NCBI GenBank assembly: GCA_002633025.1 | Contig: NMRB01000198.1 | Span: forward strand, 350,793-414,792 | Direction: 5' to 3' | DNA from: Notospermus geniculatus | Taxonomy: Eukaryota > Nemertea > Pilidiophora > Heteronemertea > Lineidae | Length of the DNA: 64,000 nt | Notes under the pieces: model-generated | Told to the model about the DNA's origin: nothing | Seen by the model: the letters and a program-made list of their open reading frames with translations, nothing else | Databases searched by the model: none | Translations under genes and position numbers: made by a program | In this document: positions 27,791 to 37,579 of the stretch, piece by piece | Position numbering within the stretch: the first letter of the stretch is position 1 | How the letters are laid out: the number at the start of each line of letters is the position of its first letter

Positions 27791-28288
27791 ATGGACAGAC
27801 AGACTCCAGCGAAAACGGGGGAATAAGTATGTTGACTTTTTGTGTCCCGAATCGCAAATAAAGGCCTATAAGCCGTGGCAAACCTTATTCACCAAATTGT
27901 CGTATGCCCATTATTTCCTTGTATGTACGAGCGCGTTTCCCGAACTTTACCGAATCATTCCAATGTTCTACAAAAAAATTCAAAAAAAAATTCATCTACT
28001 CAATAGGGTGAACAAGGGAGTGGTTGATCACCATACAGCAGTTGACCACCTGTTGAAATACCATTCTTTTCCAGTAGAATTTGGCCAGCGAAGAAATACC
28101 CGTCAATAGGGTGGCCGGCCACTGTATGGTGTTGTGAACTACTCTATGATTCACCGTATTTTCCTCTGCGTACGCTCGTGTTTCCCGAACACAGTAGAAT
28201 AATTGCGAGGATTGATCTAAGAATTTCAAAACGTCATTCTACCTATCATTACCTTATAGGGCCTACCCTCATTGTTAACCTACAACAA
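27791..28288. other. Spacer between dNMP kinase and Bcl-2 genes
   Basis: I see no convincing gene. GGTGG/CCACC motifs recur (28019-28051, GAGTGGTTGATCACCATAC and TTGACCACCTGTTGAAATAC; 28109-28130). TTGTTGAAACCTAT-type sequences of the same kind recur in host DNA at 55600 and 58300. Confidence 0.4.
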
Positions 28289-28310
28289 CCACCTTCAACA
28301 TGTATTTAAA
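28289..28310 (+). promoter_or_regulatory. Core promoter of the Bcl-2 homologue
   Basis: ACCACCTTCAACATG is followed by TATTTAAA (28303-28310), 29 bases before ATG 28339. A nearly identical ACCACCCTTCAATTTATTTAAAA occurs in a host repeat near 52040, written here in two parts: ACCACCCTTCAA then TTTATTTAAAA. The following pyrimidine run ending in AG (28312-28334) also resembles a 3' splice site. Confidence 0.5.
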
Positions 28311-28338
28311 TGATTTTCTCTTTTCTTTTTTAGCCATA

Positions 28339-28977
28339 ATGACCCGTCCATCGCATCAGTCACAACCGAAGTTAATTTTCGATGCGAGAAGGCAAAATGT
28401 GGTCACTTCCAAAGAGGACGTCGATGGCCCAATACCTGAGCGTGTAAAAGAGGTTGCCAAAGAGATAGCAAGCGATGTTATAGGCCCACGTCGTGTCGAT
28501 CGGAGGAGCAACTCCCGATCATGTAGCAAATATGCCCAAACTATGCGGCGTGTAGTCGTGGAGATTACTGAACGACACAGCATCCTCTTTGGCTGCATGA
28601 CTAAAAAATTACAAATTACAGAAGCAAATGTTCTAAAAACGCTAACGAGTGTTTTCGAGGAATTATTTGTGGACAGGCACGTGAACTGGGGTCGGATCGT
28701 TGCTGTATATGCGTTTGGAGTTGCGGCTGTGGAATACTGTGAAAAGAGCGGAATGGCTCCGCGAATCGTTGACAAGATCATTGATTTCGTAGGTGACTAT
28801 GTCGCCTCCTACCTTACTCCGTGGATTCATAAAAAAGGCGACGGTTGGGACGGATTTTGCCAACATTTCCAAGACGGAGAAGCTGCTCTGTGGTATGAAA
28901 CGTTTCGGAGATTGTTGATCGTATATGAGGTATTTATCCGGCTTATAAATGTTTTCAATCAATTATGTCGTCTGTGA
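28339..28977 (+). CDS. Bcl-2 family apoptosis regulator, virus-type
   Basis: The protein has 212 aa from ATG 28339. The BH1 region FVDRHVNWGRIVAVYAFG (about residues 109-127) and the BH2 region TPWIHKKGDGWDGF (about 160-173) match the Bcl-2 family closely, including the NWGR and W-x(n)-GWDGF signatures. A BH3-like helix may lie near residues 75-95 but is not clear. The C-terminus has a moderately hydrophobic helix (LLIVYEVFIRLINVFNQL) that could anchor it to mitochondrial or ER membrane. The N-terminal ~60 residues are basic and Ser-rich. Such proteins usually block mitochondrial apoptosis, and herpesviruses often carry one. The TATTTAAA box 29 bases upstream supports the start; a splice-acceptor-like sequence before it leaves a spliced host gene as the alternative. 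It is the last virus-like gene recognised before host DNA. Confidence 0.82.
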   Translation: MTRPSHQSQPKLIFDARRQNVVTSKEDVDGPIPERVKEVAKEIASDVIGPRRVDRRSNSRSCSKYAQTMRRVVVEITERHSILFGCMTKKLQITEANVLKTLTSVFEELFVDRHVNWGRIVAVYAFGVAAVEYCEKSGMAPRIVDKIIDFVGDYVASYLTPWIHKKGDGWDGFCQHFQDGEAALWYETFRRLLIVYEVFIRLINVFNQLCRL

Positions 28978-29554
28978 CCCCACACGATAAAAGCTGACGC
29001 TGAAAAAAATGGTTTAAACATACTGATGTGCATCGAAGTTTGCATGTACTTTCACACCATTGCCTTGGGACATTGATAGTCGATCAAAATGATAAAGAAA
29101 GTTCGAAAGAAGTGACGTTAACAGCGTCGTCATAATCTGCAATGAGATCATCCATGAAGTCGGTACGCGTTATCGTGTACCGGTAAAATCAATACGACAC
29201 TCCGTGAACGTATTCTCAGTTCCACTCTGGAATTATAGATGGCGCCAACGTCTCACTCAAGTTTGCAGCGCAAGTGTTGAGAGTCAGTTCGCTTGGGGGA
29301 CAATAGAAACCTTCCAACTTCACTAGAGGTGTTCCGATATTCTTCATTGTAAAATTGCTGATACCTTTCAGTCAGCCGGTCGACCCTAGACCCCGAGATG
29401 ACGCGGTGGTGATGGGTGTGTCTGTATTTCTTGTTCTTGTATTCATATTCATATTCAATAAATCCATGTTTCCACTGCATCATGCTCGTTTGTTTACATT
29501 TGTATTTCCGTTATGATGCGATGTAAGAAGATGCTCAAAAGAATTAAACCTTCT
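28978..29554. other. Right edge of the virus-like block, no gene seen
   Basis: No frame here has recognisable content. A leftward 76-codon frame at 29253-29483 looks accidental. ATAGATGGCGCCA at 29234 recurs at 35030 and 61801, pointing to host repeats. Confidence 0.4.
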
Positions 29555-29680
29555 GGTCGTATGCACCAAGCGAGGATTATCTTGAACTCAGGCTGAGCCA
29601 CAACTTTTCCATTGTCACCTCAAAAATAGAAAAGTTGTGGCTTCACTTGAGATCAAGATAATCTTCGTTTGGTGCATACC
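29555..29680. repeat. MITE with long terminal inverted repeats
   Basis: The left arm GGTCGTATGCACCAAGCGAG and onward (to 29609) pairs with the right arm (29630-29680) ending TTTGGTGCATACC. The inner parts TTATCTTGAACTCA and GCCACAACTTTTC are also repeated inverted. The centre is about 20 bases. It carries no coding sequence. Confidence 0.8.
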
Positions 29681-30033
29681 GCCCTCGGAGTCTAATGTGG
29701 AGTAGGGTAACCGAAAAATAGAGGGCAGCAGAATATAGAATACAGATTTCTTTATCATGTTTATTGAAATAAATAAATTAAATAAAAGTACAACATTAGC
29801 TGATAAAGCTATTATACAGACATTGGAAGGATAAGAATAACAACATAAAATAAGAAGTATCAAATGAATATAACAAGAGGAAGAACAGAAAAGAAGTTAT
29901 TATAGATAATAGGCTATACATGTAGTGTGAACCGTGTAAAAGAGGTATAGGCCTAGTAGAAGTAGCACATCGATTCTGGTAACAACAACAGATAAAAACA
30001 TGTTACATAATTATATGATATGAGACATGAGAA

Positions 30034-30300
30034 TTAAGATTTACAAGCTGAGCATTTGCAAGCACTGTTGTACCAACCCTTTAAGTGTGTCTTTAATTGA
30101 TTAATGCTGGTGCTACATCTTGCTTCATCAGAGAGGCTGTTCCAAACTACAGTTGCATGGTACCTAAAGGATTTATTACCGAAACGAACCGTATTATGCC
30201 TGGGTACCTCAAGCATATTGTTCCCCTTGAGTCTAGACACCTTCACAGTATGTTGTTGGTTAATAATTATAGCCTGAAACTTGTTGGGGTTTGCCTGCAT
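30034..30300 (-). pseudogene. Non-LTR retrotransposon remnant, end of the reverse-transcriptase frame
   Basis: This leftward frame begins NPNKFQAIII, a typical motif downstream of the RT thumb. It then jumps to RHNTVRFGNKSFRYHATVVW and NSLSDEARCSTSINQLKTHL, the usual C-terminus of jockey/CR1/RTE-type elements (R-x-x-T-x-x-G-x-x-SF ... WN-x-L ... R ... FK-x-x-L). The part normally found between them is missing, so the copy has an internal deletion and is 5'-truncated. The AT-rich sequence at 29760-30030 is probably its 3' tail region. Confidence 0.75.
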
Positions 30301-30861
30301 GCTATTATACTTGAACCAGTCAGTAGCCTGAGAAAAAGGCGAAAGAAGGGTTTTAGTTTAATGGGAAATGCATTAGACAGCCAAACTTCGGAGGCGTATT
30401 CTGCAAAATCTGCCGCTTCAAAATCAATGTGATTTGCACAAAATGTACATTTTGATTGACTGAATTTGAAAACGTCATTAACCCATTTTTACAAATTTTT
30501 AATGGAACCTCGTCCCCAGTGTTTACGTTCGCATATCTGCACAGGTTTTGCATATGACTGGAGCACGGCTTTGCCTGGAGGCTAGATTCACTCTCTATGG
30601 AAGGTACCACCAAAAATGTAAACAAACCCCGCGAGCCATTTGCTTTAATGGACACCTCTGCCAGGAGGACAGCTCTCTATGAAGGACATCAGAGTTTATT
30701 CCCAAATTGATCACTTCTATTCATTTTGACCTCTGTAATCAGGACACCTCTCAATTAAGGCCAGCATTTGTCAGTTCCGAAGGTGTCCTTGGTTCCACTG
30801 TAATATCACCAGGAAGTGTATCTAATTCAGGAAAATACTTACAGTGGTAGATTGAGTCTAC

Positions 30862-30944
30862 TCAATCAAACTCAGGTGAGATCGGGTTCCTTGTTCTGGA
30901 GCACGGATGACTATTGGCCTCGGGGACAGTGGCACCATCTACCC
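30862..30944 (-). CDS. Host gene A, last exon (partial gene)
   Basis: A leftward exon with acceptor GAATTCAG before 30944 is open to TGA at 30862. It begins with two bases that complete the codon left by the exon ending at 30982 (donor AAAG|GTAC), so the two exons join in phase. The encoded end is HPCSRTRNPISPEFD. I do not recognise the protein. Confidence 0.55.
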
Positions 30945-30981
30945 CTGAATTCTGATCAAAATAAAGCATAGTTTTAAGTAC

Positions 30982-31194
30982 CTTTATAATGATGTGCAAA
31001 GTCTTCAGGGCATGGAACCCAGGACTGAACAGATGACACCGAATCTCCACCCTGTGCCCCATAATGATGTGCAAAGTCTTCAGGGCATGGAACCCAGGAC
31101 TGAACAGATGACACCGAATCTCCACCTTGTGCCCCATCATTAAGGAAGTACATTTGTACATCATCGTCCCTAGATATTTTGAACAAGAGCTGAC
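30982..31194 (-). CDS. Host gene A, exon with in-frame duplication
   Basis: The leftward frame includes ADSQLLFKISRDDDVQMYF and then a 25-residue unit (starting GAQGGDSVSS, ending PEDFAHHY) present twice in tandem. It ends at a donor AAAG|GTAC at 30982. The upper boundary is uncertain (an acceptor-like TGACAG near 31195 is one choice). The duplication is 75 bp, near-identical, and preserves the frame. I do not recognise the protein. Confidence 0.5.
30988..31137. repeat. 75-bp tandem duplication
   Basis: Two adjacent copies (each containing ATGATGTGCAAAGTCTTCAG and ending TCTCCACC(C/T)TGTGCCCC) differ by about one base. The length is a multiple of three and both lie inside an exon frame. Confidence 0.85.
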
Positions 31195-31417
31195 TGTCAG
31201 CAATGTTTTGGCATGTCTCCTGGCTTTTATATTGTCGCACCAGATATCAGGGTATGGAAATTGGGATGTTGGTAATCGGTAATCGTCAGGTGGGCAATAG
31301 ACAACTCAGCAGTAGCGACACCTACATGTACCTCCAACCCCTTCCTGCACGAGGAGTAGGCCTTGTCATATGGTCACACGCAAAGCTGATAAAAATACAT
31401 TCGGTTCTCTGACCTAC

Positions 31418-31481
31418 CTCCAAGTTCTCCAAACTGGAGAAAGCTGTTTAGATCTGCCTTCTTCTCAGAAGCTGCGCACAC
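31418..31481 (-). CDS. Probable host exon (gene A)
   Basis: The exon is bounded by acceptor CACTTCAG| and donor GGAG|GTAGGT on the minus strand. It is open in one frame for 21 codons (VCAASEKKADLN then SFLQFGELG) with one base left over. A decayed duplicate of this exon and its donor lies at 32071-32105. Linkage to the neighbouring exon is not proven because the phases do not fit directly. Confidence 0.4.
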
Positions 31482-32732
31482 CTGAAGTGAAAAATGGAAG
31501 ATGATTTTTTGCTGGTACACTCTGTCCTCTCTCCAAGTATAATACAGGTGAGCTAGAATTCAAGCTCAGGTGAGATCGTGTTCTTATTGTGGAGCACAGT
31601 TCAGGAGACAGTGGCTGGTATTCATAAAAGGTACACTACAGGACAAAAGTTTGGAGCCACCCCTGAAAATTCCACTCATTTCCAATAAATCCTTTCTATC
31701 CTCAGGTCACTGCACCTCAGGCTATTGATACATGTACCTGTCTGTTTTTGGGCGGATATGTAACTGATGCATCTTCAGGCCAAGTTAGGTTGGTTTAATG
31801 CTAGTATTTTGGGCACTGACACCATTTTTAAAAGGAATGAATTCATTTCAATTGATTTCTCAATTGCAGTGTGCTGCCCTCTTTTGAAAGGGTCGCAGAC
31901 ACAAAAATACAGTGTAATGGTAAAAAAACCAACCAGAGACTTGGCCCGAAGATGGATCAGTTGCATCTCCATCCAGACTGAGATATCAACAGGCCTAGTC
32001 ATATGGACACATCCCAGCCGAAGAAATACATTCAGTTCTAAAATACACGAACCTGAATTTGCTCCTCTGACCTACCTCCAAGTCCTCCAAACTAGAGAAC
32101 GTTGTTCAGACAAATCTGGCTGCACCAATCCTCCTGGGTATGTACCCGTGATGAATCACCCTCGCAGATGGACACGGGAGTCCTCGCTGCTTGATGACTG
32201 GGCTGGAGGCTGTGGGCGAATAAGAACAACGTGAACATTTCGCCTGTCAACACAATGCCTGATTAAAGTGAGAATGATGCAAAAGGTTTCTTGATTGAGG
32301 CAAAACATGTTTCTAGTGAGCAAAAGCATATTTGCATGTCACTGGTTTTTTATGCGACTGCGACCTAACAAAACTTGTATTTCATCAGACTCGATCTGAA
32401 TGGCATCTGAATTCCACTGGGATCTGCTTTAGAAAGAGGATTCGACTTACCGAGATTGATCTAATACCAATGTCCGACCTAAAGATGGCGACGTTGCAGC
32501 TTCTCGGTGACAGGAATATCTGAAGCAACTTCCTGAAATGCAGACACATTCTATGAGGTGAAAAACTGTCCACATCAGATTATTCAGGCAAGAGGGTTAT
32601 ATCCAAGGTACACCGAACTTTCTAGGCCCATTGCATAGCACACCTGAACTGATGCAGCATATTGCACCCCCCCCCCCCAAATCAGTGGCCTGTCAGTTGA
32701 AATCTAAGCTATTGTGTCCCATTTGGCTGTCT

Positions 32733-32981
32733 TCACTCTAACACACTGGCATCTGAGCTCTTACAACTGCTGGGCAATGCCTCATTGATCTGTTCAACGG
32801 CTAACCCTTTCTCCAATGTTCGGGAAGAAAAATCAGAGAACACTGGACCTTTCCCATCTGATACCCAGGCCACAGTTTGCATCACACTGAAATATTTAGC
32901 ATCACATAGTACATGTAGGATAACACCAGGAGTACCTTCCTCAAGGGCCTTTTGAATAAAAACACAAAGACTGGAATGCAT
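32733..32981 (-). CDS. Host gene B, last exon
   Basis: The leftward exon has acceptor CTACTACAG| at 32982 and is open for 82 codons to a stop at 32733. It joins in phase 0 with the exon ending at 33202. The sequence contains CVFIQKALEEGTPGVILHVL and AWVSDGKGPVFSDF. The combined two-exon product would be about 118 residues. I do not recognise it. Two exons in phase with good splice signals make it a likely real gene. Confidence 0.55.
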   Translation of the reverse strand: MHSSLCVFIQKALEEGTPGVILHVLCDAKYFSVMQTVAWVSDGKGPVFSDFSSRTLEKGLAVEQINEALPSSCKSSDASVLE

Positions 32982-33201
32982 CTGTAGTAGATAATGTAAC
33001 CCACAGAGCTTAAAAAAGCCTTCAGGGACATTCTTTCATGTTATCTCTAACTGATCTGAAAGTCTCACTCTGACACTTTATGTCTATGACATTAATATAT
33101 GTACTGGAAAATGTTGTGGATAAAAATTTGATTTCTCTCAAAATAGGCCCTTCGTCCGATAGGTTTTTACATGCCTATGTGCATTGTCAATGTATGCGTA
33201 C

Positions 33202-33309
33202 CCGATCAGATTCCATTCCCAACTCCTCAACACACCAGTGGTGACAGTACAGGCCAGGATGACGCTGCTTCAACAAACTCTGGTTCTGTGTGAACTGGTT
33301 CCGGGACAT
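33202..33309 (-). CDS. Host gene B, first coding exon
   Basis: The exon on the minus strand runs from acceptor TTTTCAG| (33336) to donor CGG|GTACGC (33202). The frame that joins exon 2 starts at ATG 33309 (CCCATGTCC), since a stop lies upstream in the same frame. It holds 36 codons, including HPGLYCHHWCVEELG with a possible Cys/His metal site. Confidence 0.5.
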
Positions 33310-33484
33310 GGGAGGTACATTGTAGAAGGGTCAGCCTGAAAACAATGGATAATTATTTCTTCCTGTGCAATCACTAGATTTGCTGAAAGTGGTTGTCAGA
33401 TGGCGTGTAAATTGTGAACAGTGGCACAGTACATGCATCCTAGTCAACAGCTTTGACTCAAAATCAAAGTGGAGAAATACTTAC

Positions 33485-33584
33485 ATTGTACCTTGCATGG
33501 TATCGTGCAACAGGTGGGAACTTTCCTGGGATTTAAGTAACTCCTTTCGGTGCTTCACGTCACATGTTTTACAGATGTCGATAG
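33485..33584 (-). CDS. Possible host exon
   Basis: This 100-base stretch is bounded by acceptor TGTTTCAG| and donor ACAAT|GTAAGT on the minus strand. One frame is open throughout (IDICKTCDVKHRKELLKSQE and on). Its phase does not lead into the gene B frame, so it may belong to another transcript. Confidence 0.3.
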
Positions 33585-33601
33585 CTGAAACATACAAGTA
33601 G

Positions 33602-35258
33602 ATGAAATGAATGACGATATTTATCAAACCATCAGGCATGTCATGTCACTGACTTAGAATAGACCTTTTCCTCATATTGATTCGACTCATTGATGGTATT
33701 GCTCTGGCAAGTTAATGGGTCATATGAATGAAGACTACCGGTAGTGAATGATTTTTATACTTGAATTATACAATACAAATGCACTAGGCCTAGGCAATGC
33801 TGTACAAATCTGAAGTAAAAACACTTGCTAGTCTTTATTCATATCATGATATGGCCCATTCACTCAGATTGTACAAGTCTCATTCATGACTCGATGTGAG
33901 ACTATGTGAAGATACCTCAAACATGTCAGAAACATACAGTCTGAGGCCTACTCAGGCCAAATCATTGGAAGTGCACCGAGTCAATGGAGTGTGTACATCA
34001 TGCATACACGCACGTGTGTGTACCGTAGATGAAATAGGCCCCTATAGACCGAGGCGCAATAAATTTGCCTCCAACTGCGACCAGAGGCGTCAAACGCTAT
34101 AAAATTAATTTTTCACAACAACGTGACCATATCAATATTTGTGAGTGTGGGAGGAGTTAGTAAAACCTTCCTGAAATGAATTTGGAACATTTTACAATCG
34201 CGTATTTCATGATTTTTTCGTATCATGCCAATCGACTGCCATTTTGTTGTTATCGTCGTTTACGTTCAGGATATACTCTGCCAACGCGGTAGGCCTACCT
34301 GGTTCCCTGCCTGTCTGCCCTGGGCGTCCGACGGCTGGCACTGGCTGTCGGAAAGAATTATGATGAGATAATGTTGAGAATGAGAATTCTAAAAATATAT
34401 TTGAACATTTCGAGTGATAAAATTTAGTCTTTCATATCTTGGACGCAACTACACCGTTTTCGCAACTCACAGCGATCGCAGCGCCCCTAGCAAGTTCCGG
34501 TCACATTTCCCAGGCACTGTAGACTGGTGTCCTGTCTTTGTCCAGGTACGATGTATCCTCGCCACCAGGAGTAAGGTAACCTCGCGACTAGGAATTTTGA
34601 GGCGTAGCCTATGTTAAACTGGTGTCAAGTCGGAGAGTGTTGCTGTAGATCAGTGTTCCCCAACAACAGACGCAACCTTGAATGGTTACCGGTATTGTTG
34701 GGTTAGTCGCCGCCTAATCCGCCAGGAGGGGAGGGGTGAAATGGGAAAAACACAGAAAATGTGGGGAACACTAATGGACGTAGGATCTAACCTCCCCGAG
34801 GATTGTCGCGCTAGGCCCAGAGACTAGGCTACCTATAGAGACTGGGCTGCTTGGTGTGTCGGATGTTAGCAGTACCGGTATTTGAACCCCTAGCTAGGCC
34901 TACTTATCGGATATGAATTAGGCCCCTAAACAAAAGTCCTTCTCCCTAGGGGGCCTACCAGGAATCAGAGGCCATCAACAGGACGGACGAAGTCGGGCGT
35001 TTTTCTGGATCGTAACCTTATTATAGAACGATAGATGGCGCCACCCCGAGCATTCGGGTCGTTCGATAGACCATCTATCCGGTGTAATAGAACCAAATGT
35101 CCTCCGATATGCGACGTCCCCGGACAATGCATCGAACTGGACTGTCTGAAGAGTCCGAGACCCTTAATCACGTGACAGACAATGCAGGGGACATCGGGAA
35201 GACGTGATCGTTGCTTCTATCGCACCTAACAGTGGGCGTATGGAAGGGGATGCATTAG
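33602..35258. other. Host non-coding stretch
   Basis: No gene is recognised. A MITE-like pair of ends (GTGTTCCCCA at 34652 and TGTGGGGAACAC at 34760) lies here, belonging to the family described at 35267. ATAGATGGCGCCA at 35030 is another dispersed repeat. Confidence 0.4.
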
Positions 35259-35274
35259 ATTCGAGAACGCAGGT

Positions 35275-35383
35275 GTAACATCTGCCAGTGTTCCCCATAT
35301 GCGAGTGTTTCCCTACTATTGTCTGACGGAATAAGCTGCGACTTGACAATATGAGGGAAACACTCGCATATGGGGAACACAGA
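35275..35383. repeat. MITE, GTGTTCCCCAT family
   Basis: The terminal arms GTGTTCCCCATATGCGAGTG and CACTCGCATATGGGGAACAC are perfect inverted repeats, continuing to TCCCT/AGGGA. The internal pair CTATTGTC/GACAATA is also inverted. Related copies are at 59137-59290 and 61035-61130. Confidence 0.85.
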
Positions 35384-35563
35384 CAGATATAACCACGGGA
35401 AGATGGACGGGTTTCTCTGCGAGCCCCTGTACGCCGCAATTAATTCACTCGAACGACAGAAGGGGGACACTCTCAGCTGGGGAACATTCTTTACTGTTAC
35501 ACCTATATTACTTATGAGAACATCGAGCCACCTCTCGTCGATGTAGAGGTCTCGCCAGATGGG

Positions 35564-35674
35564 CCGAAACGACAGTGCAAACGTCCGTCCGTCCTTTTCC
35601 TCTACCACCACTGTCAGGATGTCCTCTTGGCAGTGGAACGAAAGGGAGGGACGGACGTCTGCGCTGTCGTTTCG
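35564..35674. repeat. MITE with ~33-bp inverted repeats
   Basis: The left arm CCGAAACGACAGTGCAAACG with TCCGTCCGTCC pairs with the right arm GGACGGACGTCTGCGCTGTC with GTTTCGG. The element is non-coding. Confidence 0.8.
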
Positions 35675-35679
35675 GGTGC

Positions 35680-35808
35680 ACTGGTGCGACAGGGATCAAA
35701 GTCCCCTTGGAATGTAAGTCCGGTCTTATTGTTCGACGAGGCGACAACAGCGGGCTATTGTTTGACGGACTTGCATTCCTAGGACGTTGATTCCTGTCAC
35801 ACCTGTTA
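35680..35808. repeat. MITE, ACAGGTGTGACAGG family, copy 1
   Basis: The right end TTGATTCCTGTCACACCTGT is identical to the right end at about 46679-46698. The left end (GTGCGACAGGGATCAA) is a degenerate counterpart. The middle (AATAGCCCGC, AATGCAAGTCCG) is shared with the copy at 46531. Confidence 0.7.
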
Positions 35809-36006
35809 AACCTCGAGATATATGTACCAACGCAGAAAGTGATTAAAGATTTGTTTCCAATAATAGATTTATTGACTATACACATACATAATATTTACAT
35901 TAAGACACAACTCACAAGATACGCACACACCACCGACGAAAATCACGTGATCGAGGGATGTAAATCTAATGATCCCCCCCCCCCCCCCCCCGGTTTATAA
36001 ATCAGA

Positions 36007-36463
36007 NNNNNNNNNNNNNNNNNNNNNNNNNNNNNNNNNNNNNNNNNNNNNNNNNNNNNNNNNNNNNNNNNNNNNNNNNNNNNNNNNNNNNNNNNNNNNN
36101 NNNNNNNNNNNNNNNNNNNNNNNNNNNNNNNNNNNNNNNNNNNNNNNNNNNNNNNNNNNNNNNNNNNNNNNNNNNNNNNNNNNNNNNNNNNNNNNNNNNN
36201 NNNNNNNNNNNNNNNNNNNNNNNNNNNNNNNNNNNNNNNNNNNNNNNNNNNNNNNNNNNNNNNNNNNNNNNNNNNNNNNNNNNNNNNNNNNNNNNNNNNN
36301 NNNNNNNNNNNNNNNNNNNNNNNNNNNNNNNNNNNNNNNNNNNNNNNNNNNNNNNNNNNNNNNNNNNNNNNNNNNNNNNNNNNNNNNNNNNNNNNNNNNN
36401 NNNNNNNNNNNNNNNNNNNNNNNNNNNNNNNNNNNNNNNNNNNNNNNNNNNNNNNNNNNNNNN
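36007..36463. other. Assembly gap (N run)
   Basis: These 457 unresolved bases follow a 20-base C-run (35975-35990 region). Frames through the gap are artefacts. Confidence 1.
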
Positions 36464-36568
36464 ATGTACGCAGTTTAATTGTTTATATAAGTTATATACT
36501 GATTCTACAGGTATACGATATCCACTGTCTTTTTCTAAGTAAGTTTCGAAAAATGTGTTAATATCCAT
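36464..36568 (-). CDS. 5' end of an unknown leftward gene, cut by the gap
   Basis: From ATG 36568 the frame reads MDINTFFETYLEKDSGYRIP, then VESVYNLYKQLNC, and enters the gap. The pattern (short helix, linker, then hydrophobic-Tyr helix) recalls the start of small domains next to D5-type helicases, but the piece is too short to decide. A TTTATT at about 35868 (AATAAA on the minus strand) could be its polyadenylation signal beyond the gap. It follows the repeat-containing frame by 66 bases on the same strand, so the two may be linked. Confidence 0.4.
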
Positions 36569-36634
36569 TTTTTTAATTTGAACTTAGTCTTTAATTTATG
36601 TCTGTACCGGAATAGCAAACCTATAATTTCCGTT

Positions 36635-37105
36635 CTACCACCTCAACGTTTCCGGGATGTTCAGAATCGCTGTTGCTCTCTGAAATGCGTTTCTAGCTCC
36701 TATGTAGGATTTTAAATATTTGATATAGTTTATGACATATGGAACTGATCTTTGCGCGACCTTGTCGAATTCCAGTTCCTTTTCTAATCTTAAAAGCTCT
36801 TTGATTATATTATCCTCGTTTGATTGTTGGTTTACTGCTGTCTGTTGGCTCACTGGTGTCTGTTGGCTCACTGGTGTCTGTTGGCTCACTGGTGTCTGTT
36901 GGCTCACTGGTGTCTGTTGGCTCACTGGTGTCTGTTGGCTCACTGCTACCGGTGGATGGCTCACTGCTACCGGTGGATGGCTCACTGCTACCGGTGGATG
37001 GCTCACTGCTACCGGTGGATGGCTCACTGCTACCGGTGGATGGCTCACTGCATCCGGTGGCTGGCTCGCTGCTGTCTGTTGGCCCGCGTTGTACGTTGCA
37101 TTCGC
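36635..37105 (-). CDS. Unknown leftward exon with two kinds of tandem repeat
   Basis: The frame is open from a good acceptor (TATATTTTCCAG|GCG at 37105) to the stop at 36635, about 156 codons. No ATG starts it, so it is probably an internal or last exon. The encoded protein has five 7-residue units (VSHPPVA), then six 6-residue units (VSQQTP), then a helical charged tail (KELLRLEKELEFDKVAQRS onward). The DNA repeats are 21 and 18 bp, both multiples of three, and stay open in other frames too, so the repeat part alone is weak evidence. The non-repeat tail argues for a real gene. I do not recognise it. Confidence 0.45.
   Translation of the reverse strand, partial: ANATYNAGQQTAASQPPDAVSHPPVAVSHPPVAVSHPPVAVSHPPVAVSHPPVAVSQQTPVSQQTPVSQQTPVSQQTPVSQQTPVSQQTAVNQQSNEDNIIKELLRLEKELEFDKVAQRSVPYVINYIKYLKSYIGARNAFQRATAILNIPETLRW
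36838..37068. repeat. Tandem repeats, 18 bp x 6 and 21 bp x 5
   Basis: The unit TCTGTTGGCTCACTGGTG is repeated in the left part, and CTGCTACCGGTGGATGGCTC(A) in the right part, with a degenerate final unit. The two units share a GGCTCACTG core, suggesting one arose from the other. Confidence 0.9.
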
Positions 37106-37327
37106 CTGGAAAATATAACAATTAATTCATGAATACATGACTGATGACGTCACTCGCGTTCGTGTTTACCGTTCGCGTTCAGGATCTTGACCTCTCTAAT
37201 AGCTCATATTCATACACCTGTAGTGCCGATAGTCTGAGTTAATGTATTCAGAGTTAGTTACCCAAGCGCGAGCCACAAAATTCCAAGAATTTGCTGTTCG
37301 ATGGTAATTTCCCACTCCTTCTTTCTT

Positions 37328-37579
37328 TGCTAACTCTTTCGAGACGGCATTTATTCTGTCCCTAATGGGTAAAATAAATGATCTCGTGGCGAGTCAACCA
37401 CGTACTTTAGTTCTGCTGTGAAAAATGTCGTTCAGAGGCTTTCTGAATATAATTGATAGCACCGTTGAGGTTACGATCGAAACTCATTTTACACGATGGA
37501 CATTTGAATGTCTTGTCTCCTCGTAATTTTGGTTAGCTGGCTGTGTGCCTCAGGGCGAGATTAGTCCCCAAAGGGTTAA
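37328..37579 (-). mobile_element. TTAA-type MITE carrying a Fanzor 3' fragment, copy 1
   Basis: On the minus strand it starts TTAACCCTTTGGGGACTAAT and ends near CGTCTCGAAAGAGTTAG. It encodes the same zinc-ribbon/RuvC fragment as the other copies, here with FDRNLNGA (catalytic Asp replaced by Asn). Confidence 0.75.

Noticed and set aside
31767-32234. 155-codon open frame
   Set aside because: No domain, no splice logic, and it covers an antisense decayed duplicate of the exon at 31418-31481.
36838-37068. CRISPR-like array
   Set aside because: The units are contiguous with no spacers and code in frame; it is a tandem repeat.
36732-37132. Open frames in four further frames over the tandem repeats
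   Set aside because: Units of 18 and 21 bp lack stops in most frames, so the open frames are products of the repeat itself.
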